A stretch of DNA of 64,000 bases from CAVQMB01 sp963713445 (lineage in GTDB: Bacteria > Pseudomonadota > Gammaproteobacteria > Competibacterales > Competibacteraceae). Under the pieces are notes generated by a model. The model was not told the DNA's origin and did not search any database. It was given only the letters and a program-made list of their open reading frames with translations. Both the position numbers and the translations under genes were made by a program. The stretch covers positions 62,001 through 126,000 of the forward strand of contig CAVQMB010000017.1 of the NCBI GenBank assembly GCA_963713445.1, read 5' to 3'. Shown here one piece after another: positions 48,952-57,796 of this stretch (position 1 is the first letter of the stretch; every line of letters begins with the position of its first letter).

Positions 48952-49887
48952 ATGCACATTCGCGTTCTGGGAGCCGCTGCCGGCGGCGGTTATCCACAAT
49001 GGAACTGCAATCATCCCAACAGCCGGCGGGCCCGACAGGATGATCCGGCGGCGCGCCAGCGCACCCAGTCGTCGATCGCTGTCAGCGCTGACGGCCGGCA
49101 CTGGGTACTGTTCAACGCCTCGCCCGACCTGCGTCAGCAGATCAACAGTAATTCCGTGCTACAACCGCGGCCTGCGGATCCGCTGCGCTGGAGCCCGATC
49201 CAGGCGGCCGTGCTGACCAACGCCGATGTCGACCATGTGGCCGGGTTGCTCAATCTGCGTGAATCCCAGCCATTGGCACTCTATGGCACCCGCCGGGTGC
49301 TGGACGTGCTGGCAGCCAATTCAATTTTCAACGTGCTGAATCCACAGTTCGTCAGCCGTACCCCACTTGCGCTGGAGCAGCCGCAGCCGCTCCAGCGGCC
49401 GGATGGCCAGCCGCTTGACATAACCGTGGTGCCGTTCGCGGTGCCGGGTAAGGTCGCGTTGTGGCTGGAAGACGCCAGCGCCGGTCCGGACTTTGGTTCG
49501 GTCGCAGAGGATACGATCGCCTTGCAGGTGCTCGACGACGCCGGTACCACGCGGTTTTTCTATATTCCCGGCTGTGCCCGGATAACCCCGGAACTGGCTA
49601 AGCGGTTGCGGGGTGCGCCGCTGGTGTTTTTCGACGGCACCTTATGGACCGACGACGAGATGATCCGGGATGGCGTTGGTGTAAAAACCGGCCAGCGTAT
49701 GGGCCACATGAGCGTTGCGGGCGAGACCGGCACGATTGCTGCGTTCCAGGACCTCGGTGTTGGCCGTAAGGTATTTATTCACATCAATACCACCAATCCG
49801 ATACTGCTCAATGACAGTCCGGAACGCGCTGCCGTGAACGCCGCTGGCTGGGAAGTGTCGTGGGACGGGATGGCACTGGAGGTGTGA
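48952..49887 (+). CDS. pqqB: PQQ biosynthesis protein PqqB
   Basis: 311 residues of the metallo-beta-lactamase fold: MHIRVLGAAAGGGYPQWNCNHPNSRRAR, TNADVDHVAGLLNLRE (the metal-binding D-H pair), and FFDGTLWTDDEMI, HINTTNPIL. PqqB is a hydroxylase in the synthesis of pyrroloquinoline quinone, cofactor of methanol and alcohol dehydrogenases. It starts at ATG 48952 with GGAG nine bases upstream and follows serC by 20 bp, so the two are probably co-transcribed. No pqqA, C, D or E is beside it, so the rest of the pathway must lie elsewhere. Confidence 0.94.
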   Translation: MHIRVLGAAAGGGYPQWNCNHPNSRRARQDDPAARQRTQSSIAVSADGRHWVLFNASPDLRQQINSNSVLQPRPADPLRWSPIQAAVLTNADVDHVAGLLNLRESQPLALYGTRRVLDVLAANSIFNVLNPQFVSRTPLALEQPQPLQRPDGQPLDITVVPFAVPGKVALWLEDASAGPDFGSVAEDTIALQVLDDAGTTRFFYIPGCARITPELAKRLRGAPLVFFDGTLWTDDEMIRDGVGVKTGQRMGHMSVAGETGTIAAFQDLGVGRKVFIHINTTNPILLNDSPERAAVNAAGWEVSWDGMALEV

Positions 49888-50028
49888 ACCGCCAGCGCCG
49901 GGCCGCAGTCGTCTGCGGGTCGGGTGCCGAGGCGATTGCGGCCCCCCGTGTTTTGCGTGATCATGCCGGTGCGGCGGCTTCAGAGCCCCTGAGGCCAAGC
50001 GCTGATTGACCCGACAACCGGAGCAGGC

Positions 50029-51441
50029 ATGACCCCCGAGTGGACCCCGCAGAGCTGGCACGATCGACCGATCAAGCAGATTCCCGATTATCCCGATCCA
50101 GCGATCCTGGCCGGGGTCGAAGATAACCTGAGCCGCTTTCCACCGCTGGTGTTTGCAGGGGAAGCACGCCGGTTACGCAGTGCGCTGGCCGAAGTGGCGG
50201 CCGGACGGGCGTTTCTGCTGCAGGGCGGCGACTGTGCTGAGAGCTTCGCGGAGTTCGGCGCCGACACCATCCGCGATACCTTCCGTGTGCTCCTGCAGAT
50301 GGCGATAGTACTGACTTTCGGCTCGGCCTGTCCGGTGGTCAAGGTCGGCCGCATGGCCGGGCAGTTCGCCAAGCCTCGGTCGGCGCCGACGGAACGGCTG
50401 GGCGACGTGGAGTTGCCCAGCTACCGGGGCGATATCATCAATGCCCTGGAGTTCGATCCGGCCAGTCGGGCACCTGATCCGACCCGCATGCTGACGGCTT
50501 ATTCCCAGGCCTCGGCTACGCTCAACCTGCTGCGGGCGTTCGCCCAGGGCGGGTTTGCCGACCTGCATCAGGTGCACCGCTGGACGCTGGATTTCGTTGA
50601 GGCTAGCCCGCAGGCCGCGCGTTACCGGGCGCTGGCCGATCGTCTCAGCGAGACGCTGGCCTTCATGGGCGCCTGTGGCCTGACATCCGAGACCACCCCG
50701 CAGATTCGTGAGACGGACTTGTTCACCTCTCACGAGGCGTTGCTGCTGCCTTACGAACAGGCCCTGACCCGGGTGGATTCGACCAGCGGGCACTGGTACG
50801 ACTGTTCAGCGCACATGCTGTGGATTGGTGACCGTACCCGTGATCCGGATGGTGGTCACGTCGAGTTTGCTCGCGGCATCCACAATCCGATCGGGCTCAA
50901 GTGCGGGCCGACGCTGACCACCGATGATTTGTTGCGGTTGATCGATCGGCTCAATCCGCACAACGATCCCGGTCGTCTGACCCTGATCGTGCGCATGGGC
51001 GCCGATCATGTCGCTGACGGTCTGCCTGCGTTGATCCGCGCTGTGCAGCGCGAGGGCCGCGCGGTGGTATGGTCCTGTGATCCCATGCACGGTAACACCA
51101 TAAAATCGGCCAGCGGTTTCAAGACGCGGCCGTTCGAACGCATCCTGCATGAGGTTCGCACGTTTTTTGCGGTACATGCCGGTGAGGGCAGCTATGGCGG
51201 CGGCATTCATGTCGAGATGACGGGCAAGAATGTGACCGAGTGCACCGGCGGTGTGCAGGCCATCACTGATGACGCCCTGGGAGATCGCTATCATACCTAC
51301 TGCGATCCGCGCCTCAATGCCTCGCAGGGGCTGGAACTGGCTTTCCTGCTGGCCGAGGAGCTCAAGCGTGATCGCCAGCGGGCCGGCATGGCGGTTGCTG
51401 ACCGAGGCGGCTTTCGGGGTGCCGGGAAGAAAACGACCTGA
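50029..51441 (+). CDS. 3-deoxy-D-arabino-heptulosonate-7-phosphate synthase, class II
   Basis: 470 residues. Class II DAHP synthase: WTPQSWHDRPIKQIPDYPD, LLQGGDCAESF, GRMAGQFAKPRS, YRGDIINALEFD, VWSCDPMHGNTIKSASGFKTRPFE and GGVHVEM-type end, with metal-binding Cys, His and Glu residues in these motifs. It condenses PEP and erythrose-4-phosphate at the entry to aromatic biosynthesis. It lies downstream of pqqB after 140 bp with its own GGAG ribosome site. Class II members occur in pseudomonads and actinobacteria; function here may be primary or secondary aromatic metabolism. Confidence 0.93.
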   Translation: MTPEWTPQSWHDRPIKQIPDYPDPAILAGVEDNLSRFPPLVFAGEARRLRSALAEVAAGRAFLLQGGDCAESFAEFGADTIRDTFRVLLQMAIVLTFGSACPVVKVGRMAGQFAKPRSAPTERLGDVELPSYRGDIINALEFDPASRAPDPTRMLTAYSQASATLNLLRAFAQGGFADLHQVHRWTLDFVEASPQAARYRALADRLSETLAFMGACGLTSETTPQIRETDLFTSHEALLLPYEQALTRVDSTSGHWYDCSAHMLWIGDRTRDPDGGHVEFARGIHNPIGLKCGPTLTTDDLLRLIDRLNPHNDPGRLTLIVRMGADHVADGLPALIRAVQREGRAVVWSCDPMHGNTIKSASGFKTRPFERILHEVRTFFAVHAGEGSYGGGIHVEMTGKNVTECTGGVQAITDDALGDRYHTYCDPRLNASQGLELAFLLAEELKRDRQRAGMAVADRGGFRGAGKKTT

Positions 51442-51548
51442 TTCAGGATGGTGTCGCTTGTCCGCGGGCTGGTTGCCCGCAACGGGGTCCTGGCGTATGG
51501 TCTGAAGCGGCGGAGTTCGTTGATCGTAACGCATCCGGAGGAACCACC

Positions 51549-52040
51549 ATGGCGAAACAACCCAACCCCTTCGATCCCACGGAAATGATGCGCCTGTTCG
51601 ACCCTGGCCAGGCGCTGGCCGAATGGCGGCAGCTGCTGGAGAGCTACGGTGCGCCCAAGGGTGCCGAGCTGCCGGCCATGCTGGACAGCCAGCGCAAGAA
51701 CATGGAGGCATTGCTGGAAGCCAATCGGCTGTTGCTGAGCGGGGCTCAGACGGTCATGCAGCGTCAGACTGAACTGCTGAACGAAGCGACCCGGGAAGCC
51801 GCTGCTGCAGCCGGTAAGCTGACCAGTGCCCAGCAGCCGGCGGAGTGGCAACAGCAGCAGATGGCGCTGATCGCGTCGGCTTACGGCCGTGCCATTGGCG
51901 TCCTGCAGGAGATCAGCAGCATGATCAACACGTCGCAGCAGCGGGCTCTTGAGGTGCTCGATCGGCGCTGGAACGAGAGCATCGGGGAACTGCGTACGCT
52001 GGGTGATCAGGCCGGTGCCGGAGACCATAGCGACCGCTGA
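51549..52040 (+). CDS. Phasin-family protein
   Basis: 163 residues, largely helical and amphipathic: NPFDPTEMMRLFDPGQALAEW at the start and long coiled-coil parts (LDSQRKNMEALLEANRLLLSGAQTVMQRQTELLNEATREA). Phasins coat polyhydroxyalkanoate granules. The start has a strong GGAGGAAC. It is far from phaR/phaB (34.2-37.0 kb) but is probably their target or partner. It lies just before the sugar transporter genes but has no functional link that I can see. Confidence 0.85.
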   Translation: MAKQPNPFDPTEMMRLFDPGQALAEWRQLLESYGAPKGAELPAMLDSQRKNMEALLEANRLLLSGAQTVMQRQTELLNEATREAAAAAGKLTSAQQPAEWQQQQMALIASAYGRAIGVLQEISSMINTSQQRALEVLDRRWNESIGELRTLGDQAGAGDHSDR

Positions 52041-52083
52041 CGCATGGGTGGATGGTTGCCGCCGCGGCTGCCGCAGGCGCGGC

Positions 52084-53358
52084 GTGCAGCAGCCACCGAA
52101 GATGGCGCTGCTGGTTGCATTGCTGCTCACGGTGGTCACAAGCCGCGCCGCGACATTGGCTATTTCCTGTGGTGCGGTAGGCCAGGAGCTGACCCTGTGC
52201 CGCCATGAATCCCAGGCGTGGGCGGCACGCACCGGTAACCGAGTCAAGGTTGTTTCGACCCCCAACTCGACCACCGAACGGTTGGCCTTGTACCAGCAAC
52301 TGCTGGCCGCCGGGGCCGATGACATTGATGTATTCCAGATCGATGTGGTGTGGCCCGGAATTCTGGCGCACCATTTTATCGACCTCGCACCGTACCTGGG
52401 CGCGCACCGCAAGGCGTTCTTCCGTACTCTGATCGCCAACGACACTATTGCCGGGCGGCTGGTAGCGATACCCTGGTACACTGATGCCGGCCTGCTGTAT
52501 TACCGCAAGGATTTACTGGTCCAGTACGGTGCCAGCCCACCACGGACCTGGGCCCAGCTCACCACTACGGCTCGCCGCATTCAGGCCGCCCAGCGGGCCG
52601 CTGGTCATCGTCGGATGTGGGGGTTCGTCTGGCAGGGTCGGGCCTACGAAGGATTGACTTGTGATGCCCTGGAATGGATCGCGAGCCGTAACGGCGGCAC
52701 CATCGTGGCGGCCGATGGCAGGGTGACCATTGACAACCCGCGTGCCGTGGCCGCCGTCAGGCAGGCTGCCGGATGGATCGGAACCATCAGCCCGGAAGGG
52801 GTGCTGAACTACGCTGAGGAGGAATCGCGCGGTGTCTTTCAGTCCGGCAATGCGGTGTTCATGCGCAACTGGCCATACGCCTGGGCGCTCGCCCAGAGCG
52901 CCGATAGCAGCGTGCGGGGTAAAGTGGGCGTCACGGTGCTGCCCAAGGGTGGGACCGATGGCCGCCACGTTGCCACACTGGGTGGCTGGCAGCTGGCGGT
53001 GTCGCGCTATTCGCGGCATCCGAGACTGGCGGCGCAGTTGGTGCTCTATTTAACCAGTGCGGCGGTTCAGAAACAGCGCGCTATCAGGGGTGCTTACAAT
53101 CCGACTTTGCTAAAGCTTTACCACGACCCCCAGGTACTCAAAGCCAACCCGTTTTTCGGCCGGCTACTTCCCATCCTGCGTCATGCTGTGGCGCGGCCGT
53201 CCCGAACCACCGGCATCAAGTACAATCGGGTCAGTCACGCGTTCTGGAATTCGGTGCACGCCGCGCTGGCCGGGCAGCGCAGTTCGGCAGCAAGCCTCAG
53301 GGCGCTGGCCCGGCGCCTCAACCGCATGAGTTACGGCGGCAGTCGCTGGCGCGGGTAG
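52084..53358 (+). CDS. Sugar ABC transporter, solute-binding protein
   Basis: About 418-424 residues of the maltose/trehalose-type binding-protein family (MalE/ThuE-like). Signal peptide KMALLVALLLTVVTSRAATL, then EISLTLCRHES-like start, DDIDVFQIDVVWPGILAHHFIDLAPYLG, AIPWYTDAGLLYYRKDLL, and GKVGVTVLPKGGTDGRHVATLGGWQLAV. Start is ambiguous between GTG 52084 and ATG 52102; a longer in-frame extension overlaps the phasin and is unlikely. The two permeases follow four bases after the stop and with an ATGA overlap. The likely ligand is a disaccharide, but the sequence does not decide. Confidence 0.86.
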   Translation: MQQPPKMALLVALLLTVVTSRAATLAISCGAVGQELTLCRHESQAWAARTGNRVKVVSTPNSTTERLALYQQLLAAGADDIDVFQIDVVWPGILAHHFIDLAPYLGAHRKAFFRTLIANDTIAGRLVAIPWYTDAGLLYYRKDLLVQYGASPPRTWAQLTTTARRIQAAQRAAGHRRMWGFVWQGRAYEGLTCDALEWIASRNGGTIVAADGRVTIDNPRAVAAVRQAAGWIGTISPEGVLNYAEEESRGVFQSGNAVFMRNWPYAWALAQSADSSVRGKVGVTVLPKGGTDGRHVATLGGWQLAVSRYSRHPRLAAQLVLYLTSAAVQKQRAIRGAYNPTLLKLYHDPQVLKANPFFGRLLPILRHAVARPSRTTGIKYNRVSHAFWNSVHAALAGQRSSAASLRALARRLNRMSYGGSRWRG

Positions 53359-53362
53359 CGGG

Positions 53363-54292
53363 GTGCCGACGTCAAGCTCGCGACTGGAGCGCAGCCGGGT
53401 CCGCAGTGCCTGGTTGTATCTGTCGCCGATGCTGCTGGTGCTGGCCCTGGTGGCGGGCTGGCCGCTGGTCCGGACCATTTGGTTCGGGTTTACCGATGCC
53501 AATCTGACTAATCTGGCCGGCGCACACTTCGTCGGGTTTGCCAATTATCTGACCTACTATCGGGGCCATTGGTACGGGTTGCTGGCCGACCCGGACTGGT
53601 GGCGCGCAGTATTTAACACGCTTTATTTCGCCGCTGTATCCGTTAGCCTGGAGACGGTACTGGGCACCGTGATCGCCCTGGTGCTACAGCAGGCTTTTCC
53701 GGGCCGCGCCCTGGTGCGCGCCGCGGCGTTGATTCCATGGGCGGTGCCGACCGTGGTTTCGGCCCGACTCTGGGGTTGGCTGCTGAATGACCAGTACGGC
53801 GTGATTAATTACCTGTTGCAGGGGCTCGGCCTGATCAGTCAGCCGCTCGCCTGGACCGCGGCGCCGGATCTGGCGATGACCTCGGTGATCATCGCCGATG
53901 TCTGGAAGACCACGCCGTTTGTGGCCCTGTTGGTGCTGGCGGCGCTGCAGATGTTGCCGCTGGACTGCTACGAGGCGGCCCGGATCGATGGCGTGCACCC
54001 GGTTAGAGTATTCTTCCAGGTGACTTTACCGCTGATTCGCCCGGCTTTGCTGGTGGCGGTGGTGTTCCGGCTGTTGGATGCGCTGCGCATCTTCGATCTG
54101 GTCTACGTGTTGACCTCCAACAGTCCGGAGACGATCACCATGTCGGTCTATGTGCGTCAGCAACTGGTTGATTTCCAGGAGGTCGGTTACGGTTCCGCCG
54201 CCGCCACTTTGCTGTTTTTCATTGTCGCGCTGTGCACCGTGGTCTATCTGATGCTGGGCAGGGTCCGGTTCGATCCGGGGGGGGCGCAATGA
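53363..54292 (+). CDS. Sugar ABC transporter permease (MalF-like)
   Basis: 309 residues with six membrane spans. AWLYLSPMLLVLALVAGWPLVRTIWFGFTD is the first, and the EAA loop YEAARIDGVHPVRVFFQVTLPLIRPALL contacts the ATPase. GTG start four bases after the binding-protein stop. Partner of the next permease. Confidence 0.9.
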   Translation: MPTSSSRLERSRVRSAWLYLSPMLLVLALVAGWPLVRTIWFGFTDANLTNLAGAHFVGFANYLTYYRGHWYGLLADPDWWRAVFNTLYFAAVSVSLETVLGTVIALVLQQAFPGRALVRAAALIPWAVPTVVSARLWGWLLNDQYGVINYLLQGLGLISQPLAWTAAPDLAMTSVIIADVWKTTPFVALLVLAALQMLPLDCYEAARIDGVHPVRVFFQVTLPLIRPALLVAVVFRLLDALRIFDLVYVLTSNSPETITMSVYVRQQLVDFQEVGYGSAAATLLFFIVALCTVVYLMLGRVRFDPGGAQ

Positions 54293-55119
54293 GTCGCCGT
54301 CTGCTGCGCCGCTGTGGGTTCTGGTTGCTGGTCGTGGTGATCGTGGTCTACAGCGTATTCCCCTTCTACTATGCCATCATCACTTCGTTGAAGACTGGCA
54401 CAGCCCTGTTCCGGGTCGACTGGTTCCCGGTCAGTTGGAACTTCGGCAATTACTTGACCTTGTTCCGCCAACAGCCGTTTGGCCGGAACATTCTCAACTC
54501 TGTAATGGTCGCCGGTACGGTGGTGCTGGTGTCGCTGCTGCTCGGTGTCAGCGCGGCTTATGCTCTCGGTCGCGTACGTTTTCGTGGTCGCCGTACCCTG
54601 CTGCTCAGCATTCTGGGAGTGTCGATGTTTCCCCAGGTGGCAGTGCTATCGGGGCTGTTCGAATTGATCAGGGCACTGGGCCTGTATGACAATCTGCTGG
54701 CCTTGGTCATCGCGTACATGATCTTTACCTTGCCGTTCACGGTCTGGGTCCTGACCACGTTCATGCGCCAGTTGCCGCGCGAGTTGGAGGAGGCCGCGCT
54801 GGTCGATGGCGCACCCACCCACGTTATCGTCACCCAGATCTTCCTGCCACTGCTGTGGCCGGCACTGGTGACTACCGGGTTGCTGGCCTTCATCGCCGCC
54901 TGGAACGAATTCCTATTCGCACTTACTTTTACGCTTAGCAACGACGAGCGCACCGTGCCCGTGGCGATTGCGCTTATCAGCGGCGCCAGCCAGTTCGAGC
55001 TGCCCTGGGGTAACATCATGGCGGCATCGGTCATTGTCACTGTCCCGGTGGTAGCGCTGGTATTGGTCTTCCAGCGCCGTATAGTGTCCGGTCTGACCGC
55101 CGGCGCCATCAACGGATGA
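54289..55119 (+). CDS. Sugar ABC transporter permease (MalG-like)
   Basis: 276 residues, six spans. FYYAIITSLKTGTALFRVDWFPVSWNFGNYLTLF, then the EAA loop LEEAALVDGAPTHVIVTQIFLPLLWPALVT. ATG overlaps the preceding stop as ATGA. The ATP-binding subunit does not follow; the next gene is convergent ptsO. A shared MsiK-type ATPase or an unlinked malK is required. Confidence 0.9.
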   Translation: MSRRLLRRCGFWLLVVVIVVYSVFPFYYAIITSLKTGTALFRVDWFPVSWNFGNYLTLFRQQPFGRNILNSVMVAGTVVLVSLLLGVSAAYALGRVRFRGRRTLLLSILGVSMFPQVAVLSGLFELIRALGLYDNLLALVIAYMIFTLPFTVWVLTTFMRQLPRELEEAALVDGAPTHVIVTQIFLPLLWPALVTTGLLAFIAAWNEFLFALTFTLSNDERTVPVAIALISGASQFELPWGNIMAASVIVTVPVVALVLVFQRRIVSGLTAGAING

Positions 55120-55230
55120 GTTTCGACGGGCCAGACCCGGTGGAAGCTGTCGTCAGGCCGCAACACAGCGGTCCGGCTGTCACACCGGCAACAGTTGGCT
55201 CCGGGCGCCGCCAGGATCGCCACGGGGACG

Positions 55231-55500
55231 TTATTCGGACTCGTCGAAGCGGCGCTCGATGAGAGCCTCAATCTGCTGCAGTGCCTGCTCGGCATCCTCG
55301 CCACTGGCCCTTAGGGTCAGTCGTGTACCCTGGGCGGCCGCTAGCATCAACACCCCCATGATGCTTTTGGCATTGACCTCGCGCTGCTCCTTCTGCAGCT
55401 GGATATCGCAGCCGAAGCCGGCCGCCAGGCTCACCAGCTTGGCGGCTGCCCGGGCATGCAGGCCCAGCCGATTGACGATGATAACTTCGCGCTCCAGCAC
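55231..55500 (-). CDS. ptsO: Nitrogen PTS phosphocarrier NPr
   Basis: 89-residue HPr-like protein with the phosphorylated His in NRLGLHARAAAKLV and the regulatory serine in NAKSIMGVLMLAAAQGT. In the nitrogen PTS it passes phosphate from PtsP to PtsN. GTG start after AGGAGA. It lies just downstream of rapZ, hprK, ptsN, and a regulatory serine fits control by the HprK-like kinase encoded three genes upstream. Confidence 0.92.
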   Translation of the reverse strand: MLEREVIIVNRLGLHARAAAKLVSLAAGFGCDIQLQKEQREVNAKSIMGVLMLAAAQGTRLTLRASGEDAEQALQQIEALIERRFDESE

Positions 55501-55515
55501 TGTAGCGGTCTCCTC

Positions 55516-56373
55516 TTAGCCCAGTTCCCGATGGCGCGTCATGACCTGTGGCTGGCAATGGGCGAAATGTTCGGCCAGTTGGGCCGCAACATAAACCGAG
55601 CGATGCTGGCCGCCGGTACAGCCGATGGCGACTGTCAGATAGCTGCGGCTGCTGGTTGCAAATCGGGGTAGCCATTTTTCCAGGAATCGGGTCAGCTCAT
55701 CCAGCAGTTCACCGGCCAGCGACTGGCTTTCGAGAAATTCGCGTACCGGCTTGTCGAGCCCGGTCAGCAGGCGTAACTTGCGATCCCAGTGTGGGTTGGG
55801 CAGGCAGCGAACATCGAACACGAAGTCGGCATCGGTGGGGATGCCGTTCTTGAAGCCGAACGATTCGAACAACAGGGTCATGGGCTTGCCGCGGCTGCCC
55901 TGTACCCGGGAGCGGACCAGTTCGCGCAGTTCGTGGACATTGGTCTGGCTGGTGTCGATGACCAGCGTGGCGTGGGCTGTGATCTCGTTCAACAACTGGC
56001 GTTCATCACGGATCGCCTCCAGCAGGGGCTGTTGCTGCAAGGCCAGCGGATGGCGCCGGCGGGTTTCGTTATAGCGTCGCAATAAGGCCTCGTCGCTGGC
56101 TTGCAGGAACAGCACCTCGATGTCCAGGCCGAGGCGTTGCAGCTCACTCAGCAGGTCGGGAAAGCCTGCCAGTTGATCAAGAAAATTGCGCGCATCTATT
56201 CCGACAGCGGTGGCTTGTTCCAGCGATCCGGCCCGTGCCAGCACCGCCTCGGCAAACGAGTGCAGCAGTTGTAGCGGCAGATTGTCGACGCAGTAATAGC
56301 CCAGATCCTCCAGTGTCTGCAGGGCAATGGTCTTGCCCGAACCGGACAGGCCACTGACGATGATCATGCGCAT
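55516..56373 (-). CDS. rapZ: RNase adapter protein RapZ
   Basis: 285 residues. Walker A GLSGSGKTIALQTLED, Walker B-type GYYCVDNLPLQLL, FESFGFKNGIPTDADFVFDVRCLPNPHW, and C-terminal IGCTGGQHRSVYVA. In enterobacteria RapZ presents the GlmZ small RNA to RNase E and so controls GlmS. ATG 56373 was chosen over an upstream frame by the family start MRMIIVSGLSG; it overlaps the hprK 3' end by 10 bp. Length normal. Confidence 0.95.
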   Translation of the reverse strand: MRMIIVSGLSGSGKTIALQTLEDLGYYCVDNLPLQLLHSFAEAVLARAGSLEQATAVGIDARNFLDQLAGFPDLLSELQRLGLDIEVLFLQASDEALLRRYNETRRRHPLALQQQPLLEAIRDERQLLNEITAHATLVIDTSQTNVHELRELVRSRVQGSRGKPMTLLFESFGFKNGIPTDADFVFDVRCLPNPHWDRKLRLLTGLDKPVREFLESQSLAGELLDELTRFLEKWLPRFATSSRSYLTVAIGCTGGQHRSVYVAAQLAEHFAHCQPQVMTRHRELG

Positions 56374-56915
56374 GGCGATGATCCCGCGCTGGCGGCCGTC
56401 TGGCGCTCGGTCAGGGTGCGCTCGGCGTGGTATCCGCACTGGCGGAGCCGCAGTTGCCGGACGGCACATTCGGCCCATAGCGCCCGGTTGAGTCCGGCGG
56501 CAGCGACCAAGCGGAATGCCGGCAGTTCGACACCCAGCAGCCGGCAGCGCTGGCTGTCAGGTTCGAGTTTGCTGGGCGCGGGCGCCGAGGCACTCAGCTG
56601 AATCACCAGGTCGAGGGGTTGTTCCCCTGCTATAGCGGTGGGCCCGAATAACTTACCGACGTCGATCACACCCAGCCCGCCGACCTGCAGATAGCCGTGC
56701 AGCAGTTCACTGGCCCGGGCCAGCAATCGGCGGTGGCGGTCGATTCGGAGCAACGGTGCATCGTCACTGACCAGGCAGTGGCCACGGTCCAGTAGTTCCA
56801 GCGCCAAGCTGCTCTTGCCGCTGCCGCTGGCACCCCGCAACAGGACGCCCATGCCGTCCACGCCCAGCATCACGCCATGTACGGCACATTCAGCGAACGA
56901 TTCTCCGGTCTCCAT
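56364..56915 (-). CDS. hprK: HPr kinase/phosphatase, kinase-domain only
   Basis: 183 residues, holding only the C-terminal catalytic domain: P-loop RGASGSGKSSLALELL and capping SDDAPLLRI, with VGGLGVIDVGKLFG. The usual N-terminal domain (about 130 residues) is absent, as is usual for alphaproteobacteria but less so for gammaproteobacteria. It would phosphorylate the regulatory serine of an HPr-like protein such as NPr. Placed between ptsN (3 bp) and rapZ (10 bp overlap). Function inferred from family and context. Confidence 0.83.
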   Translation of the reverse strand: METGESFAECAVHGVMLGVDGMGVLLRGASGSGKSSLALELLDRGHCLVSDDAPLLRIDRHRRLLARASELLHGYLQVGGLGVIDVGKLFGPTAIAGEQPLDLVIQLSASAPAPSKLEPDSQRCRLLGVELPAFRLVAAAGLNRALWAECAVRQLRLRQCGYHAERTLTERQTAASAGSSPCA

Positions 56916-56918
56916 GGG

Positions 56919-57383
56919 TCAGCCTCCGGGTGGCCGCCAGGCCACTAGCTGCTGGTAGAGGTCGTCGTTATCGGCCGCAGCTCGCAGCTGCTCGCAGAAG
57001 TCCTGATTGCTGAACATCTCGGCGAGATAGGCGAGAATCTTAAGGTGTTCATCGGTGCAGTGTTCGGGAACCACCAATGCGAACAGCAGATCCACCGGTT
57101 GTTGATCCAGGGCGTCAAAGTCGACGCCCTGCGCCAGTTTCACCACCGCCCCGATGGTCCGGGGCGTGTTGCTAAGTCGTCCGTGCGGTAAGGCGACACC
57201 GTGCCCCAGGCCTGTGCTCCCCAGTCGCTCACGGCCCAGCAGGCTGTCGAAGACGATGCGGTTGTCGAGGCCGGGCTCCGCCGTTGCGAGCAGCTCACCC
57301 AGCAGTTCCAGGGCCCGCTTCTTGCTCGCCACGTCGGTGCGACAGACGACCCGCTCCGGAACGATCAGCTCGCCGAGGTTCAT
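56919..57383 (-). CDS. ptsN: Nitrogen PTS EIIA protein PtsN
   Basis: 154 residues of the EIIA-fructose/Ntr fold with the phosphorylated His in GHGVALPHGRLSN. Regulates potassium, phosphate and nitrogen genes and sigma-54-linked functions. It lies between hpf and hprK in the standard rpoN-hpf-ptsN order. Confidence 0.94.
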   Translation of the reverse strand: MNLGELIVPERVVCRTDVASKKRALELLGELLATAEPGLDNRIVFDSLLGRERLGSTGLGHGVALPHGRLSNTPRTIGAVVKLAQGVDFDALDQQPVDLLFALVVPEHCTDEHLKILAYLAEMFSNQDFCEQLRAAADNDDLYQQLVAWRPPGG

Positions 57384-57394
57384 GGCGGTTTTGC

Positions 57395-57718
57395 TCAGTC
57401 GACTGGTGGCGTGTTGTTCTTGTCGGTGCGATGCTTATCGGTCACTTTCTCCTTGTGCTTCCTGATCTGACGATCGAGCTTGTCCATCAACGTGTCGATG
57501 GCCGCGTACATGTCCTCGTGGGCTGCGTCGGCGAACAAATCGTGACCGGCGACATGCACCGTGGCTTCAGCCCGGTGAATCAGTTTTTCCACACTAAGGA
57601 TGATTTGTGCCGAGGTGATCCATTCAAAATGCCGTTCGATGCGCTCGAGCTTGCCGTTGACGTAGTTGCGAAGAGCATCGGTGATCTCGACGTGATGGCC
57701 ACTCAGAGTGACTTGCAT
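57395..57718 (-). CDS. hpf: Ribosome hibernation promoting factor
   Basis: 107 residues: MQVTLSGHHVEITDALRNYV, HFEWITSAQIILSVEK and a Lys/Arg-rich C-terminal helix. Binds the 30S decoding centre in stationary phase and helps to dimerise ribosomes. Length marks the short form (HPF/YhbH). AAGGAGT nine bases upstream of the ATG. Follows rpoN as usual. Confidence 0.94.
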   Translation of the reverse strand: MQVTLSGHHVEITDALRNYVNGKLERIERHFEWITSAQIILSVEKLIHRAEATVHVAGHDLFADAAHEDMYAAIDTLMDKLDRQIRKHKEKVTDKHRTDKNNTPPVD

Positions 57719-57796
57719 CGCAGACTCCTTATGTATCGTTAGTGAGGTATGGATGACCGACCGACTGCATTGCCGGGCCCTACGGGCACTGTCGCT

